From: Daphnia carinata
Taxonomy: Eukaryota > Arthropoda > Branchiopoda > Diplostraca > Daphniidae
Reading direction: 5' to 3'
Assembly: GCF_022539665.2 (NCBI RefSeq)
Contig: NC_081331.1
Location: 6,482,501-6,546,500 of the forward strand
DNA: 64,000 nt
Each line of letters opens with the position of its first letter. The stretch's first letter is position 1. Both the position numbers and the translations under genes were made by a program. Below the pieces are notes generated by a model that did not search any database, was not told the DNA's origin, and saw nothing but the letters and a program-made list of their open reading frames with translations. This document shows positions 11,055-20,472 of the stretch, in pieces.

Positions 11055-12549
11055 AAAAACACTGAGAGTGTATTACCATTAAGGTATGAGGTAAAGTAAT
11101 AGAGTATGCACATTGTCTAATGAGAAGTACCATCTTGTGTTAATAAATCCAGTACAATAGCAATCCTTTATAGTTCTGTCACAGCTAGAAACCTCAAATA
11201 ATTCTGCTTCTCTGTCTAAAGAACAACTTGTCCTTTACGTTCAGAGTGTTGGGGAAACTGGGTACTTAAATGGCCCTAAAGATGTTTTAATTTTGCTGCC
11301 ATTGCAGAGATGAACATCATACGTGGACTCTTTAGGTATGAAAGGATTTTTCTTCAAATAATTTTGAATTTATGACGAAGAATTTCTCCTCCTTTTTGCC
11401 AACCAGGTCTAATCTACCAAAAAAAATTTTATCCAATAGGAAAGGATTTTCATGTACTGGGAACACAACTATCAACAATGCAACATTGTACAGGTGCTAG
11501 TTTATCATTCAAGAGCCTTATACAATGATGTTAATCTGCAATTTGTATGTCCTTCCCCAAGCTTCCACCAGAAGTTGAATCTATGAGTCATGTAAGTTAC
11601 ATGATCAACAGTTGATATGTTTAACGGTGTTGTTTTTCTTTTCTCAATATAGGTTAATAGTAACATTGGATCTGAAAAAATTCTTGGTTGGGGCAAGACA
11701 CTGAATAAATTGTATTGATTGGATGGATGACATGACATTTCTGTACTTAATTCGGATTCCCCAGACGGTATTTGATATTAAAAAAATTGAAGTGCATATC
11801 TGGGCTCCCTTCTTTTCTGAAGCCCCGTTTCCCCTTGACTCGTAATAAGCCCGTAGGGGGTCATGCCCCTACTGTACGGTATATATAAAAACAACATATA
11901 CCGAGGTTTGGAGGGCTCTGGCCGGAAAGGGGACGTGGGGTGCCGCTTAGTCCGATGATGTGTTCACGGAGGGCGATGTGGCTACCCACAAATCCGAACT
12001 AAAGGTTAATCGCTCCTGTAAAAATGTTCCAAATCTTCAGCTCTTCTTCCGGCTTCTCTTAGCCAATCACCGGGTAATCTCCCCGGTGGGTCAACAAGGC
12101 AGTGTCTCCCCCTGCCTGGGTTGACGGCAACTTTTGAAAGGGCAATTTTGCCTTTTTAAAGTTGCAAAAATAATTGTAATGTGCAGAGAATTGTCAATAA
12201 AATTTTTTTTATAAAATATTTTTTGCAAAATTTGTTTCTTTCACTGTCTGTGTTCACACATTACAATTATCATCTTTTTTTTTTTTTTTTGCTATGCTTG
12301 TTTTTGTCACCTTTGATGGTAAGCATTGTTTCCATTGGTTTATCGTTTATCTGTAAGTATTCAGTTATTATTTATTACACTCTTTGAATTCTTCTACTTT
12401 GATTCAAGGAACAACGTGTAATATCTGGATATTTTTTGGAAGTAATTTTGTATTTTTTTTACTCGTATGGGAACCGATCCCCAGACATTCAGCGTGCAAC
12501 GCCGATGCTCTAACATTGAGCCACGAGATATATCTAAATATTTTATTAT
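10864..12549 (+). repeat. Left arm of giant inverted repeat
   Basis: Base x in this arm pairs with base 25246-x in the right arm over the outer part, with no net length change there. The arm carries the end of the unknown gene, a 77-codon ORF on the minus strand (11505-11738), a C/G-rich segment around 11820-12130 containing the self-complementary cccgtaggggg...cccctac, and the tRNA-like sequence near its inner end. Few differences are visible: T versus C at 11158 and G versus A at 11239. Confidence 0.9.
12460..12531 (-). tRNA. tRNA-like sequence, Ala(TGC)-like, probably derived or decayed
   Basis: On the minus strand GGCTCAATGTTAGAGC forms a D arm with GCTC/GAGC. It is followed by an anticodon stem TCGGC/GCTGA with the 7-nt loop GTTGCAC (anticodon TGC), then the B-box-like GGATCGGTTCC. 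The acceptor stem is poor (only CTCG/CGAG pairs well), so this is more likely a tRNA-derived repeat or pseudogene than a working tRNA. The matching place in the right arm (about 12742-12790) holds a strongly diverged copy. Confidence 0.45.
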
Positions 12550-12719
12550 CGCATATCATATGTTATCGCCTAGGATGTTTATTCAGTCTTTCACAACTAT
12601 ATGTTTATCTTTCTATTGCTTTCAAAGGTTCATACTCTGTGGTAGAGCCTTTATGAACCTGTTGACCCTAGATTTCAAACCTATAGTAGATGTGTAAACA
12701 TCCTGATGTAACATAAATG

Positions 12720-14382
12720 TAATAAAATATATTAGATATATCTCGTGGCTTTTCAATGTTAAATGCATCGTCCACAATGTCTGACTAGAAAAAAAAATAC
12801 AAAATTGACATCATATCCAGATATTACATTGTTCTCAATTAAGTAGAAGAATTCAAAACATCCAGTGTAATAAATAATAATTGAATACTTACAGATAAAC
12901 GATAAACCAATGGAAACAATGCTTACCATCAAAGGTGACAAAAACAAATCAAAGCAAAAAAAAAAAAAAAAGATGATAATTGTAATGTGTGAACACAGAC
13001 AGTGAAAGAAACAAATTTTGCAAAAAATATTTTATAAAAAAAATTTTATTGACAATTCTCTGCACATTACAATTATTTTTGCAACTTTAAAAAGGCAAAA
13101 TTGCCCTTTCAAAAGTTGCCGTCAACCCAGGCAGGGGGAGACACTGCCTTGTTGACCCACCGGGGAGATTACCCGGTGATTGGCTAAGAGAAGCCGGAAG
13201 AAGAGCTGAAGATTTGGAACATTTTTACAGGAGCGATTAACCTTTAGTTCGGATTTGTGGGTAGCCACATCGCCCTCCGTGAACACATCATCGGACTAAG
13301 CGGCACCCCACGTCCCCTTTCCGGCCAGAGCCCTCCAAACCTCGGTATATGTTGTTTTTATATATACCGTACAGTAGGGGCATGACCCCCTACGGGCTTA
13401 TTACGAGTCAAGGGGAAACGGGGCTTCAGAAAAGAAGGGAGCCCAGATATGCACTTCAATTTTTTTAATATCAAATACCGTCTGGGGAATCCGAATTAAG
13501 TACAGAAATGTCATGTCATCCATCCAATCAATACAATTTATTCAGTGTCTTGCCCCAACCAAGAATTTTTTCAGATCCAATGTTACTATTAACCTATATT
13601 GAGAAAAGAAAAACAACACCGTTAAACATATCAACTGTTGATCATGTAACTTACATGACTCATAGATTCAACTTCTGGTGGAAGCTTGGGGAAGGACATA
13701 CAAATTGCAGATTAACATCATTGTATAAGGCTCTTGAATGATAAACTAGCACCTGTACAATGTTGCATTGTTGATAGTTGTGTTCCCAGTACATGAAAAT
13801 CCTTTCCTATTGGATAAAATTTTTTTTGGTAGATTAGACCTGGTTGGCAAAAAGGAGGAGAAATTCTTCGTCATAAATTCAAAATTATTTGAAGAAAAAT
13901 CCTTTCATACCTAAAGAGTCCACGTATGATGTTCATCTCTGCAATGGCAGCAAAATTAAAACATCTTTAGGGCCATTTAAGTACCCAGTTTCCCCAACAC
14001 TCTGAATGTAAAGGACAAGTTGTTCTTTAGACAGAGAAGCAGAATTATTTGAGGTTTCTAGCTGTGACAGAACTATAAAGGATTGCTGTTGTACTGGATT
14101 TATTAACACAAGATGGTACTTCTCATTAGACAATGTGCATACTCTATTACTTTACCTCATACCTTAATGGTAATACACTCTCAGTGTTTTTTCATCTGTA
14201 GGCTGACTCTTCCATCCTGTAACACTTCCAGACTTGATTTGATCCCCCATTAAATTCTGTGAATGCAAAATAATAGCATTAAAAATACTTTTTCAATAGA
14301 CATAAAACCGAAAAGTACCTAATCCATGTTTGATGTTGAACTCATGCCATTTCTGGGTTCCCGTACCACACCCATTTTCGGC
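12720..14382 (-). repeat. Right arm of giant inverted repeat
   Basis: Reverse complement of the left arm. The unpaired spacer between the arms is about 170 bp (roughly 12550-12719). The inner 200 bp of the arms are diverged and carry indels, while the outer 1.4 kb are almost identical. The 77-codon ORF recurs here at 13508-13741 on the plus strand with the same protein sequence. A 66-codon ORF at 13933-14133 (-) is open in this arm but has a stop (TAG at 11158-11160) in the left arm. Confidence 0.9.
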
Positions 14383-14799
14383 AGTCTTTATGGCAATATT
14401 AATCAAAGCCACACATTCCACTATGAAATGAATGTTGAAAAGCAAATAAAAACCTGTTGAGATGGATATCAGGAGAATCAGAATAGATCTCAATCAACTT
14501 CAGTTATTCCCTTCCCTATAGTACTTAGTGACATAGCATAATAGATATACTTGCCTCAATTCAGAACCATAGACCAACAGGAAAAGAACCCAGAAATGTA
14601 GCTGTGAAAGCAAATCACTTTAAAACACAGGATCAGGTATAGATCGCCTAAGAGTAGACCTAAAATGCAAAGGCAAAAGTATCGGGCACGATTGCAGTTT
14701 ACCAAGCAAAGTAGCAAAATAAAATAATTATCAAAGAAAATCATATCCACACTTGAGTTGCCGAATGGGTAAGTAACTTACCCAAGTTTGATGCAATCC
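14383..14799. other. Unique sequence between inverted repeat and MITE
   Basis: Not matched to the left flank of the repeat. Low-complexity AT-rich sequence; no gene or RNA seen. Confidence 0.4.
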
Positions 14800-14819
14800 A
14801 TGGCAATCCGTTTTAACTC

Positions 14820-14851
<32 letters not shown>

Positions 14852-14977
14852 AAAATATCGGGCTTTCTTTTTGTTTTACTGCTATCGACCGGTAGATGGC
14901 GATAGCAGTGAAACGGAAAAAAAGGCCGATAATTTTTTTTTTTTTTTTTTGGGGGGAGGGGTAAAACGGATTGCCAT
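14800..14977 (+). mobile_element. MITE with 17-bp terminal inverted repeats
   Basis: Begins atggcaatccgtttta and ends with its reverse complement (gtaaaacggattgccat at 14961-14977). Just inside are a run of about 21 C followed by A's, and on the other side a T run followed by GGGGGGAGGGG, so the two halves are complementary and the whole 178-bp element can fold back. The core contains ccggtagatggcgatagcag. It has no coding capacity. Its right end resembles the end at 10113, so they share a family. Confidence 0.75.
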
Positions 14978-15680
14978 ATTTTGTTATCCTTAATTTTAAA
15001 AATGGCTGGTTTAACAAAAAAAAATAATAGATTAATTGAAATGGACGATAATATTTTGATAATGTTGTGTGGTTTACTTTTCTCCAAGGCTATTTTGAGC
15101 AGAAAATGTACCCTCCATCAGCAAACATGCGGCTTTTGATAAGGTACCGATAAATTACCAAAGGAGGGGGCGTTATTAATACATGTTTCATTCCTAGTGT
15201 GAATATATTTTGATTACCCATTTTTAAGGATCTGGGAAATTCGCTGAGCAAGGTGGCACAAAGTCAAGAGTTCCTTTTCACCAGAAAACAACTTTAATGT
15301 TTTAACTTCAACGCGCGGACAACTCGCACAACGGATGACATCCCCTTAACAATAACAAACCATTTGGTCAGCGATTTCAAAACTACGGCAAATTTATGTA
15401 AAAACAGATTACCATTTAACATTTGATGTAGTTTTGGAAACTTCAAAAATGCATTTTAATAGCGTCATACTTTTGCAAAGAAAACTGGTGAATTTACAAG
15501 TTTTAGTACGACTTGTATTATTCGATTTCATATTGGAGAATAGCACCTGGCAACCAAACAACTTAATTAAATTTGAAGCCTTACCTATCAATTTCATCTG
15601 TAGCATATGCAGTTAATCGCTACACGCCAAGACGAAGACTTGTACAACAGAAATAAATCACGAAGCTTTGTTGCATATTC
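14978..15680. other. Intergenic
   Basis: AT-rich. A 45-codon ORF begins with ATG at 15002 on the plus strand, but nothing supports it as a gene. No RNA gene seen. Confidence 0.35.
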
Positions 15681-16292
15681 ATTTATTTTGTACGGCTCAA
15701 ATGTTAGTAATATAACAGGGTTTTCATCTTCAACCGCCATTTTGGAAAACCCAGACGGTTGCCACTGCAAAAATAATGAAAAAACAAGTTAATCAGATAG
15801 AAACAAGGTGAAATGTTGCTTTTCAACCCTTAGATTTCCCGCAACGAAATGAACGGAAGAGCTTACACGGAAAGGCATTTTTATTGTTCCCGCCGTATAC
15901 CAAAGAACAGCTAGTTATGAGCTTATTCAATCGGCTTAAATAGTGGGGTTGCGCAACAGAAAACAAGCTATAAACCAACCTGAAACAGCTGAATTTTTGC
16001 ACCCACGACAATGGGAATAACCACTTTCGTCACACTATGCAGTATTGGACAGGAAAGCCTAAGATGGATAGGGAATAGTTAATGATCTGCAACGGTTCTT
16101 ATACTGAGGGCATACTAAAAATGTCAACTGAAAAATAATCTTCAAATACAAAATCAGAGGAGGTGTAAAAAATACACAAGTCCTCATAAACAATTACTAT
16201 GACGTGGCGGCTAATTACCCAAGGGACACTACCAAGAATGTTGGAAGAAAACACCGTCAAATAACGCGAGGTGGCATACCTGCAAAATATAC

Positions 16293-16380
16293 CCCGATCA
16301 GTTACGGTAACGAATACGAATTAATACTGATTATCGTTCAATCAGTGGTAGTGACGAGACTTAAAATCTGTCATAAGAAT
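16293..16380 (-). ncRNA. Candidate box C/D snoRNA with second 18S match
   Basis: CTGA at 16345-16342 is preceded by TCGTCACTACC, complementary over 11 nt to 18S GGTAGTGACGA. A second CTGA is at 16301-16298. Box C is poor (ATGACAG about 16373), so the boundaries are provisional. The downstream intron-exon structure of the host gene is not resolved here. Confidence 0.4.
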
Positions 16381-16599
16381 CTTCAAGCAAATGAGATGCG
16401 TCATTCAATCAAGGAATCAACTAACGCGAACCAAACAATACCTTTCTCGAGCAACGTCTTTTGCGATCGTGGGACTTTTTGGAGATGTCACATGGAGTAT
16501 GTGACTTTAGGGCAACATACAACCGTAATCCTGCACCTATGTTGAAGAGAAACTTTAGACATCAACGACAATGAAATGTATCGCAAATGTAATTGTGCA

Positions 16600-16668
16600 T
16601 TCCTCAGTCTCAATAAATCAGTTTTTGCTACCAGTGTTAAGTCTAGGGTAATTGATGCATCACAGGAA
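16600..16668 (-). ncRNA. Candidate box C/D snoRNA, weak
   Basis: Intron after exon 5. It has the C-like GTGATGC at 16663-16657 and CTGA at both 16621-16618 and 16607-16604. The spacing suits a snoRNA, but box C has a mismatch and no rRNA target was recognised. Confidence 0.35.
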
Positions 16669-16828
16669 AACAAATTTGTAACAGTACTAATCATACACAC
16701 CCATAACTAAAACGAAGAGGGTTTCAAGAACTGGAGTTTGTAGATCAATGCGTACCATATATAACCTGTCAACAAGAAAAAACGGAATGAACATCTACAT
16801 AGGAACACTAAATCTGTCTTCTAAAATG

Positions 16829-16907
16829 CCAAATCAGTAATCACCAAATTTTTTATATCATAATATTCATTGGCCTGGACACTTAAATAATTTTGTCATC
16901 ATCTAAC
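16829..16907 (-). ncRNA. Candidate box C/D snoRNA, target unknown
   Basis: Lies in intron 4. It has a perfect box C (ATGATGA, 16902-16896) and box D CTGA (16837-16834), about 75 nt in all, centred in an intron whose exons are otherwise tiny. I could not match its possible guides (before box D, ATTTGGTGATTA; before an internal ATGA, GTGTCCAGGCC) to rRNA from memory. Confidence 0.55.
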
Positions 16908-17074
16908 AAAATGAATTGTGAACAAACTGAATCTTGCATACCTTGGACTAAAATCCCAGATAACAATAAATGAGGGTGGAAATCAGCATTCATCCTACAA
17001 AAAATGTCAGCATGTAATACAAGAATGAAACAAACCAAAACAAATTCCTATCTCAGACTTATGTCTAATAACAT

Positions 17075-17160
17075 AGATTCAGAACCATGCATGTCTAACA
17101 ATTTGATTGAAGTCATTCAGCAACTTTGTTGCATTTCAGAAAGAATAGTCCTCACTGTGA
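17075..17160 (-). ncRNA. Candidate box C/D snoRNA with 18S 5'-domain guide
   Basis: Lies in intron 3. Box D CTGA is at 17082-17079. The preceding guide is complementary over 14 nt to 18S CCATGCATGTCTAA, a nearly invariant stretch near the 5' end of 18S rRNA. The best box C is the imperfect GTGAGGA at 17155-17149, so the 5' boundary is uncertain. The 5' half shares TGATCAC..TGAGGAC with the neighbouring snoRNA, suggesting a common origin. Confidence 0.55.
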
Positions 17161-17299
17161 TCAATGGAGATAAACTATGAGAAAACAACTCACATTTTTT
17201 TCCAACAATGTCATGAATGCAGCAACAACCCTGCCAAATAAATTAACATTAGCAAAAACAAAAAAACTGAAAGTTGTGGAAGAAGTTTTTTTTTCATTA

Positions 17300-17364
17300 C
17301 AATTTCAGATATAAAAATTGTCCTCAAAGTGATCAGCACAGGTCTGTGTTAATCATCATTTAAG
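17300..17364 (-). ncRNA. Box C/D snoRNA, SNORD25-like (18S guide)
   Basis: Lies in intron 2 of the host gene. Box C ATGATGA is at 17359-17353 and box D CTGA at 17308-17305. Between them is AACACAGACCTGTG followed by a D' box CTGA, then a C'-like TTGAGGA. The 11-nt guide is complementary to the universal 18S rRNA segment ACAGGTCTGTG. Human SNORD25, as I recall it, has the same order of elements and guides methylation of the corresponding G in 18S. The terminal stem is weak. Confidence 0.75.
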
Positions 17365-17400
17365 CACTATGGATGAAATACATAACAATCATGCATACCT

Positions 17401-17720
17401 TCACTTGGCAAGTTTCAGCAAGCTCAGAACTAGATGAGCTTTTCCAGGTTTGACGATATCCTTGTTTTCAACTTCCACCTACACATATTAGTTTATTTAA
17501 TTACATTTTACCATACTTTCATGGGTGTAAAATTTTTTTAAAAATTTAAACTGCTCAGAAAACATCAAGGAGTGCCATTTATGCACAGACATCCTACAAG
17601 ATTCAATTCCACGAAAATGTTAAAAAAAGAATGTAAAATAACCCAACTTACATTTCCGTTTTTGATACCGCGTGGTCCGAAATTCGATGCCGCATGACGT
17701 ACTCGTATGAAAGCTTCCAT
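17401..17720 (-). CDS. 48-residue ORF in the snoRNA host transcript
   Basis: Joining 17720-17652 to 17478-17401 gives a 48-codon ORF that begins MEAFIRVRHAASNFGPRGI and ends LVLSLLKLAK before TGA. The intron is phase 0. An in-frame TGA lies 30 bases upstream of the ATG, so this is the complete frame. The protein is basic at its start and I do not recognise it. It may be a real small protein, or the short upstream-type ORF common in snoRNA host transcripts that sends the spliced RNA to nonsense-mediated decay. Confidence 0.4.
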
Positions 17721-17765
17721 CCAATGGCGCAACTCGGAGTATCGAGTATGTCACTTGAAAAGTTG

Positions 17766-19258
17766 AAAAACAGGAAGACTGTATTTAAATAGCTTTTCAA
17801 GGCAGAAACCCTTCTGCAGAATGGTTATCCCTAGGACGTTGCCAGATATGGGCTTAAAAACCTTAGATTCGGAATTTATTTTCTTTTTTCATTAAACCAA
17901 AGTCATAGAAGCCATAGTTGATCAACTCTGAGAGAAAACAGTTCCCGCCAGCTTTTGTCCCCGAAAAAGGACAAATTTAACAAATCGATAATCGAAATTT
18001 CAATTTTACCATAGGTCAGCCATCCAGTGCCTAGCCCAATAAGATCTATGCGTAAAGGCAATGGTCAGGTGCTAATTAAAGAGTGGTATTGAAAATCCTA
18101 CCTCCGAGAGGCTCTAATCCTAGAATTTTTAAATGAATCTAGTGTCGTCAAAGATATCATTTATTCCTATACGACAACTTGAGCCCTATTTTTCTATTTA
18201 AATAACACAGGTTGGGTAAGCCAACTTGTGTATCAGATATGATTTCCTAAAATTTCATTTGATAATGTAATTTTTTTAAAGTTAATTTTGTAATAAAATG
18301 GTTATACTGTAATTCCAAAATGGTTACTTCAATTTATTGCTTTGATGACATTTTGCTTAATTTTTTTTTCTGGCTCTGCCATTACTCCATTCATCTACAA
18401 CTGTGGCCAACAGATGGACAAGCGTGAGTCGGCGGCCTGTCAAACCGATTTTGCATTTCCTAAGGAATATTGATCTAAAGATTTTCGCCCTTTGGAGAAA
18501 CAGGGCAGGGAAAGCACATTGGCCTTAATAATTCTATTCTTCCTAGTCCATAACAGGTTTGCATACTTCTCATGTGATTCGAGTGTGACTGGCTATCATA
18601 AAAAAAAACAAGAAGAAAAACAAGTTCTCAGGACCTCAACTGATCTCATTCTCAAGTGAATTTGAGTTGTCATGAAGCTCGCGCCAGTTGCTTTGTGTTT
18701 GTACTTGCAGTGCTAACGTGTTAGAGGAATATCGGAACGAATTAGAGAAAAGCTAGGTAGGAGCATAGTCAATAATGCTTTTGTGTTATCACTTACATCT
18801 TACTTGATTACATTTAACACCGATGCGTTGAGGTTGACGTTGCTGGAGATTGGGTCTAGAAACTACCCGTTGAAAGCCGCTGTCCAAATTCCATTTTTGT
18901 TTGCCTTTGTTGTAACAACATAGAGGTTATGTTTGTGCACTACAGTCCAAGTGTCAATTCATTTTCGATCTATCGCCCTTTTTTGTATCAGTCCAAAGCC
19001 CAGTTATTTCGACCCGGAAGCGTTTTTAGCAGACAGTTTGTATCACCGCGAAGTTGGTATTTCCCTCGCCGGTGATAAAGTGGGTATCAGTGGGTGAACT
19101 CAGCACCAGAATTATAGAAAATTACAAATCCCTCATATTACAATAGTACCGTTCGTCTAGATATTAACATCGTTCCATCTGGTGTTCTATGTTGCCTGCT
19201 AGAAATATGCAAACAGCCTTGAAAAGTTGTATACATTCTTAGGTAGCTCTCAGCAAAA
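17766..19258. other. Intergenic
   Basis: No exon with family resemblance, no tRNA and no repeat that I can support. It separates the snoRNA host gene (minus) from SERHL copy C (plus), so it should hold two divergent promoters. Confidence 0.4.
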
Positions 19259-20472
19259 ATGGAAAACGAAGCCGAAAAAAAATTTTTCCGTCTAAAACAT
19301 ATAATTCCAAGAAATTTGTCAGCGGCTTCCGTGAGTGCTAGTGCCATTCAACCGATGAACAAGCAACCTGCTTTGGTTAATGCCCCAGAGGAATTTATCT
19401 TCAAAATGACTTACGGGAACGTAGCAGGTATTTTGCTGGTGTGTACCTTTTAGTTGTTGGGAAACTTGGGGCAATTTGTTTTCGTTTTGAAAAGCCAAAA
19501 TATGGGGCCCTCCTGACGGACACCCGGTTTTTGCACTTCATGGCTGGTTGGATAACGCCAGTAGCTTTGATGCACTGATTCCTTTATTACCGCAAAATCT
19601 ACGAATAGTTGCCGTCGATACCGTAAACAAACTCACCTTTGCCTTTATCGTTACACTTTTTTTTTGCTAATATTTAGAAAAAATCTTTCTTTACAGGCTG
19701 GTCATGGATTCAGCGACCCTTTCCCACCTGACATAGCCTATAATTTTATTGACAGTATACTAGCCATCGAACGGCTCGCCAGGCATTTCAAATGGGAGAA
19801 ATTTTCGATAATAGGACACAGTTTAGGCGGTGCGATGGGCATGCTTTACGCGGGAACCTTTCCAGGTTGGATTAATTTGAATAAACGGGTATCTATACAT
19901 TATTCAATCACCTCACGATGTTTCAATTTTTAGATAAAGTAGACAAGCTTGTATGTCTCGATGTAGTCCGCGTCATCCCCACGAAAACCGAAACGATTGA
20001 TCTCAGGTTGAGTAAAGCAGTTAATAAATTACTCAAGTTGGAAAATGCCATATTGGCAGGCCCCGAAAAACCCATGAGCTACGAAATGGCTGTCGAGAAA
20101 TGCGTTACGGGCACATTTGGATCGCTTGATAAGAAAGCCTGTGATATTCTCTTTCAACGAGGATTAAGAAAGGTTGCAGAAGACGGATATGTCTTTAGTC
20201 GAGACAGAAGACTTCTGGCTGCTCCGTTGTCGTTCATCGCCAAAGAACATCAACTCTTCTTAGCTCACAAAGTTACGGCGGATGTTTTGGTCATCAAGTA
20301 TTCTGAGGGACCTTATTTTGAGGCTCCTGAGGATTACGAAGAACACATTGAAGCTCTGAAAACGAAATCAAAACGTGTTCAATACGTTCAAGTGGAAGGA
20401 ATGCATCACACCCACCTTACAAACCCCGCGTCCGTCGCTCCTATTATTTCCGACTTTTTTAGAGGACTTTAA
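19259..20472 (+). CDS. SERHL-type alpha/beta hydrolase, copy C
   Basis: Third SERHL paralogue, about 12 kb from copy B. Exons 19259-19427, 19495-19622, 19697-19865 and 19934-20472 close in phase to 334 residues. The nucleophile elbow is G-H-S-L-G-G (Ser141); the His region is GMHHTHLTNPASV. The first intron is the shared phase-1 site. The other two are unique: phase 0 after RIVAVDT and phase 1 within TFPD. It is related to copies A and B throughout (for example DGYVFSRDRRLLAAPLSF). Same orientation as A and B, so the array was probably once contiguous and was separated by ADAL, transposons and the snoRNA host gene, or C moved by local duplication. Confidence 0.92.

Larger units (their letters stand above)
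10113..14977. mobile_element. DNA-transposon-like block with matching inverted ends
   Basis: The left end at 10113-10129 (atggcaatccgttttac) is the reverse complement of the right end at 14961-14977. Similarity extends inward about 100 bp: a long A run, a TTTTTCCG stretch and the word gccatctaccg appear in the same order from both ends. Inside are a spliced gene of unknown function (10323-11054) and a 3.5-kb inverted duplication. I could not identify the superfamily or a target-site duplication. The right terminus also belongs to a complete short element (14800-14977), so this may be one nested element or two related ones lying side by side. Confidence 0.45.
15682..17765 (-). ncRNA. Probable snoRNA host gene (UHG/SNHG1-like)
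   Basis: A chain of very short exons with clean splice borders on the minus strand: exon 1 ending 17652 (GGAAAT before gtaagt), exon 2 17478-17399, exon 3 17230-17194, exon 4 16994-16942, exon 5 16765-16701, and a further exon starting near 16536. The exons have no long shared reading frame beyond a 48-codon ORF in exons 1-2, whereas the introns carry box C/D elements. That inversion is typical of snoRNA host genes. The intron snoRNA at about 17300-17364 has the same guide as vertebrate SNORD25, which sits in UHG/SNHG1. An AATAAA on this strand at 15687-15682 may mark the end. A short pyrimidine tract (CTTTTC) lies upstream of exon 1, which could be a TOP-type start. The exons downstream of 16536 are not resolved. 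Confidence 0.6.

Noticed and set aside
15002-15142. 45-codon ORF starting MAGLTKKNNRLIEMD
   Set aside because: No homology recognised, no promoter, in AT-rich flank; expected by chance.
18672-18707. Signal-peptide-like MKLAPVALCLYLQC
   Set aside because: Stops after 14 codons and no splice donor extends it.
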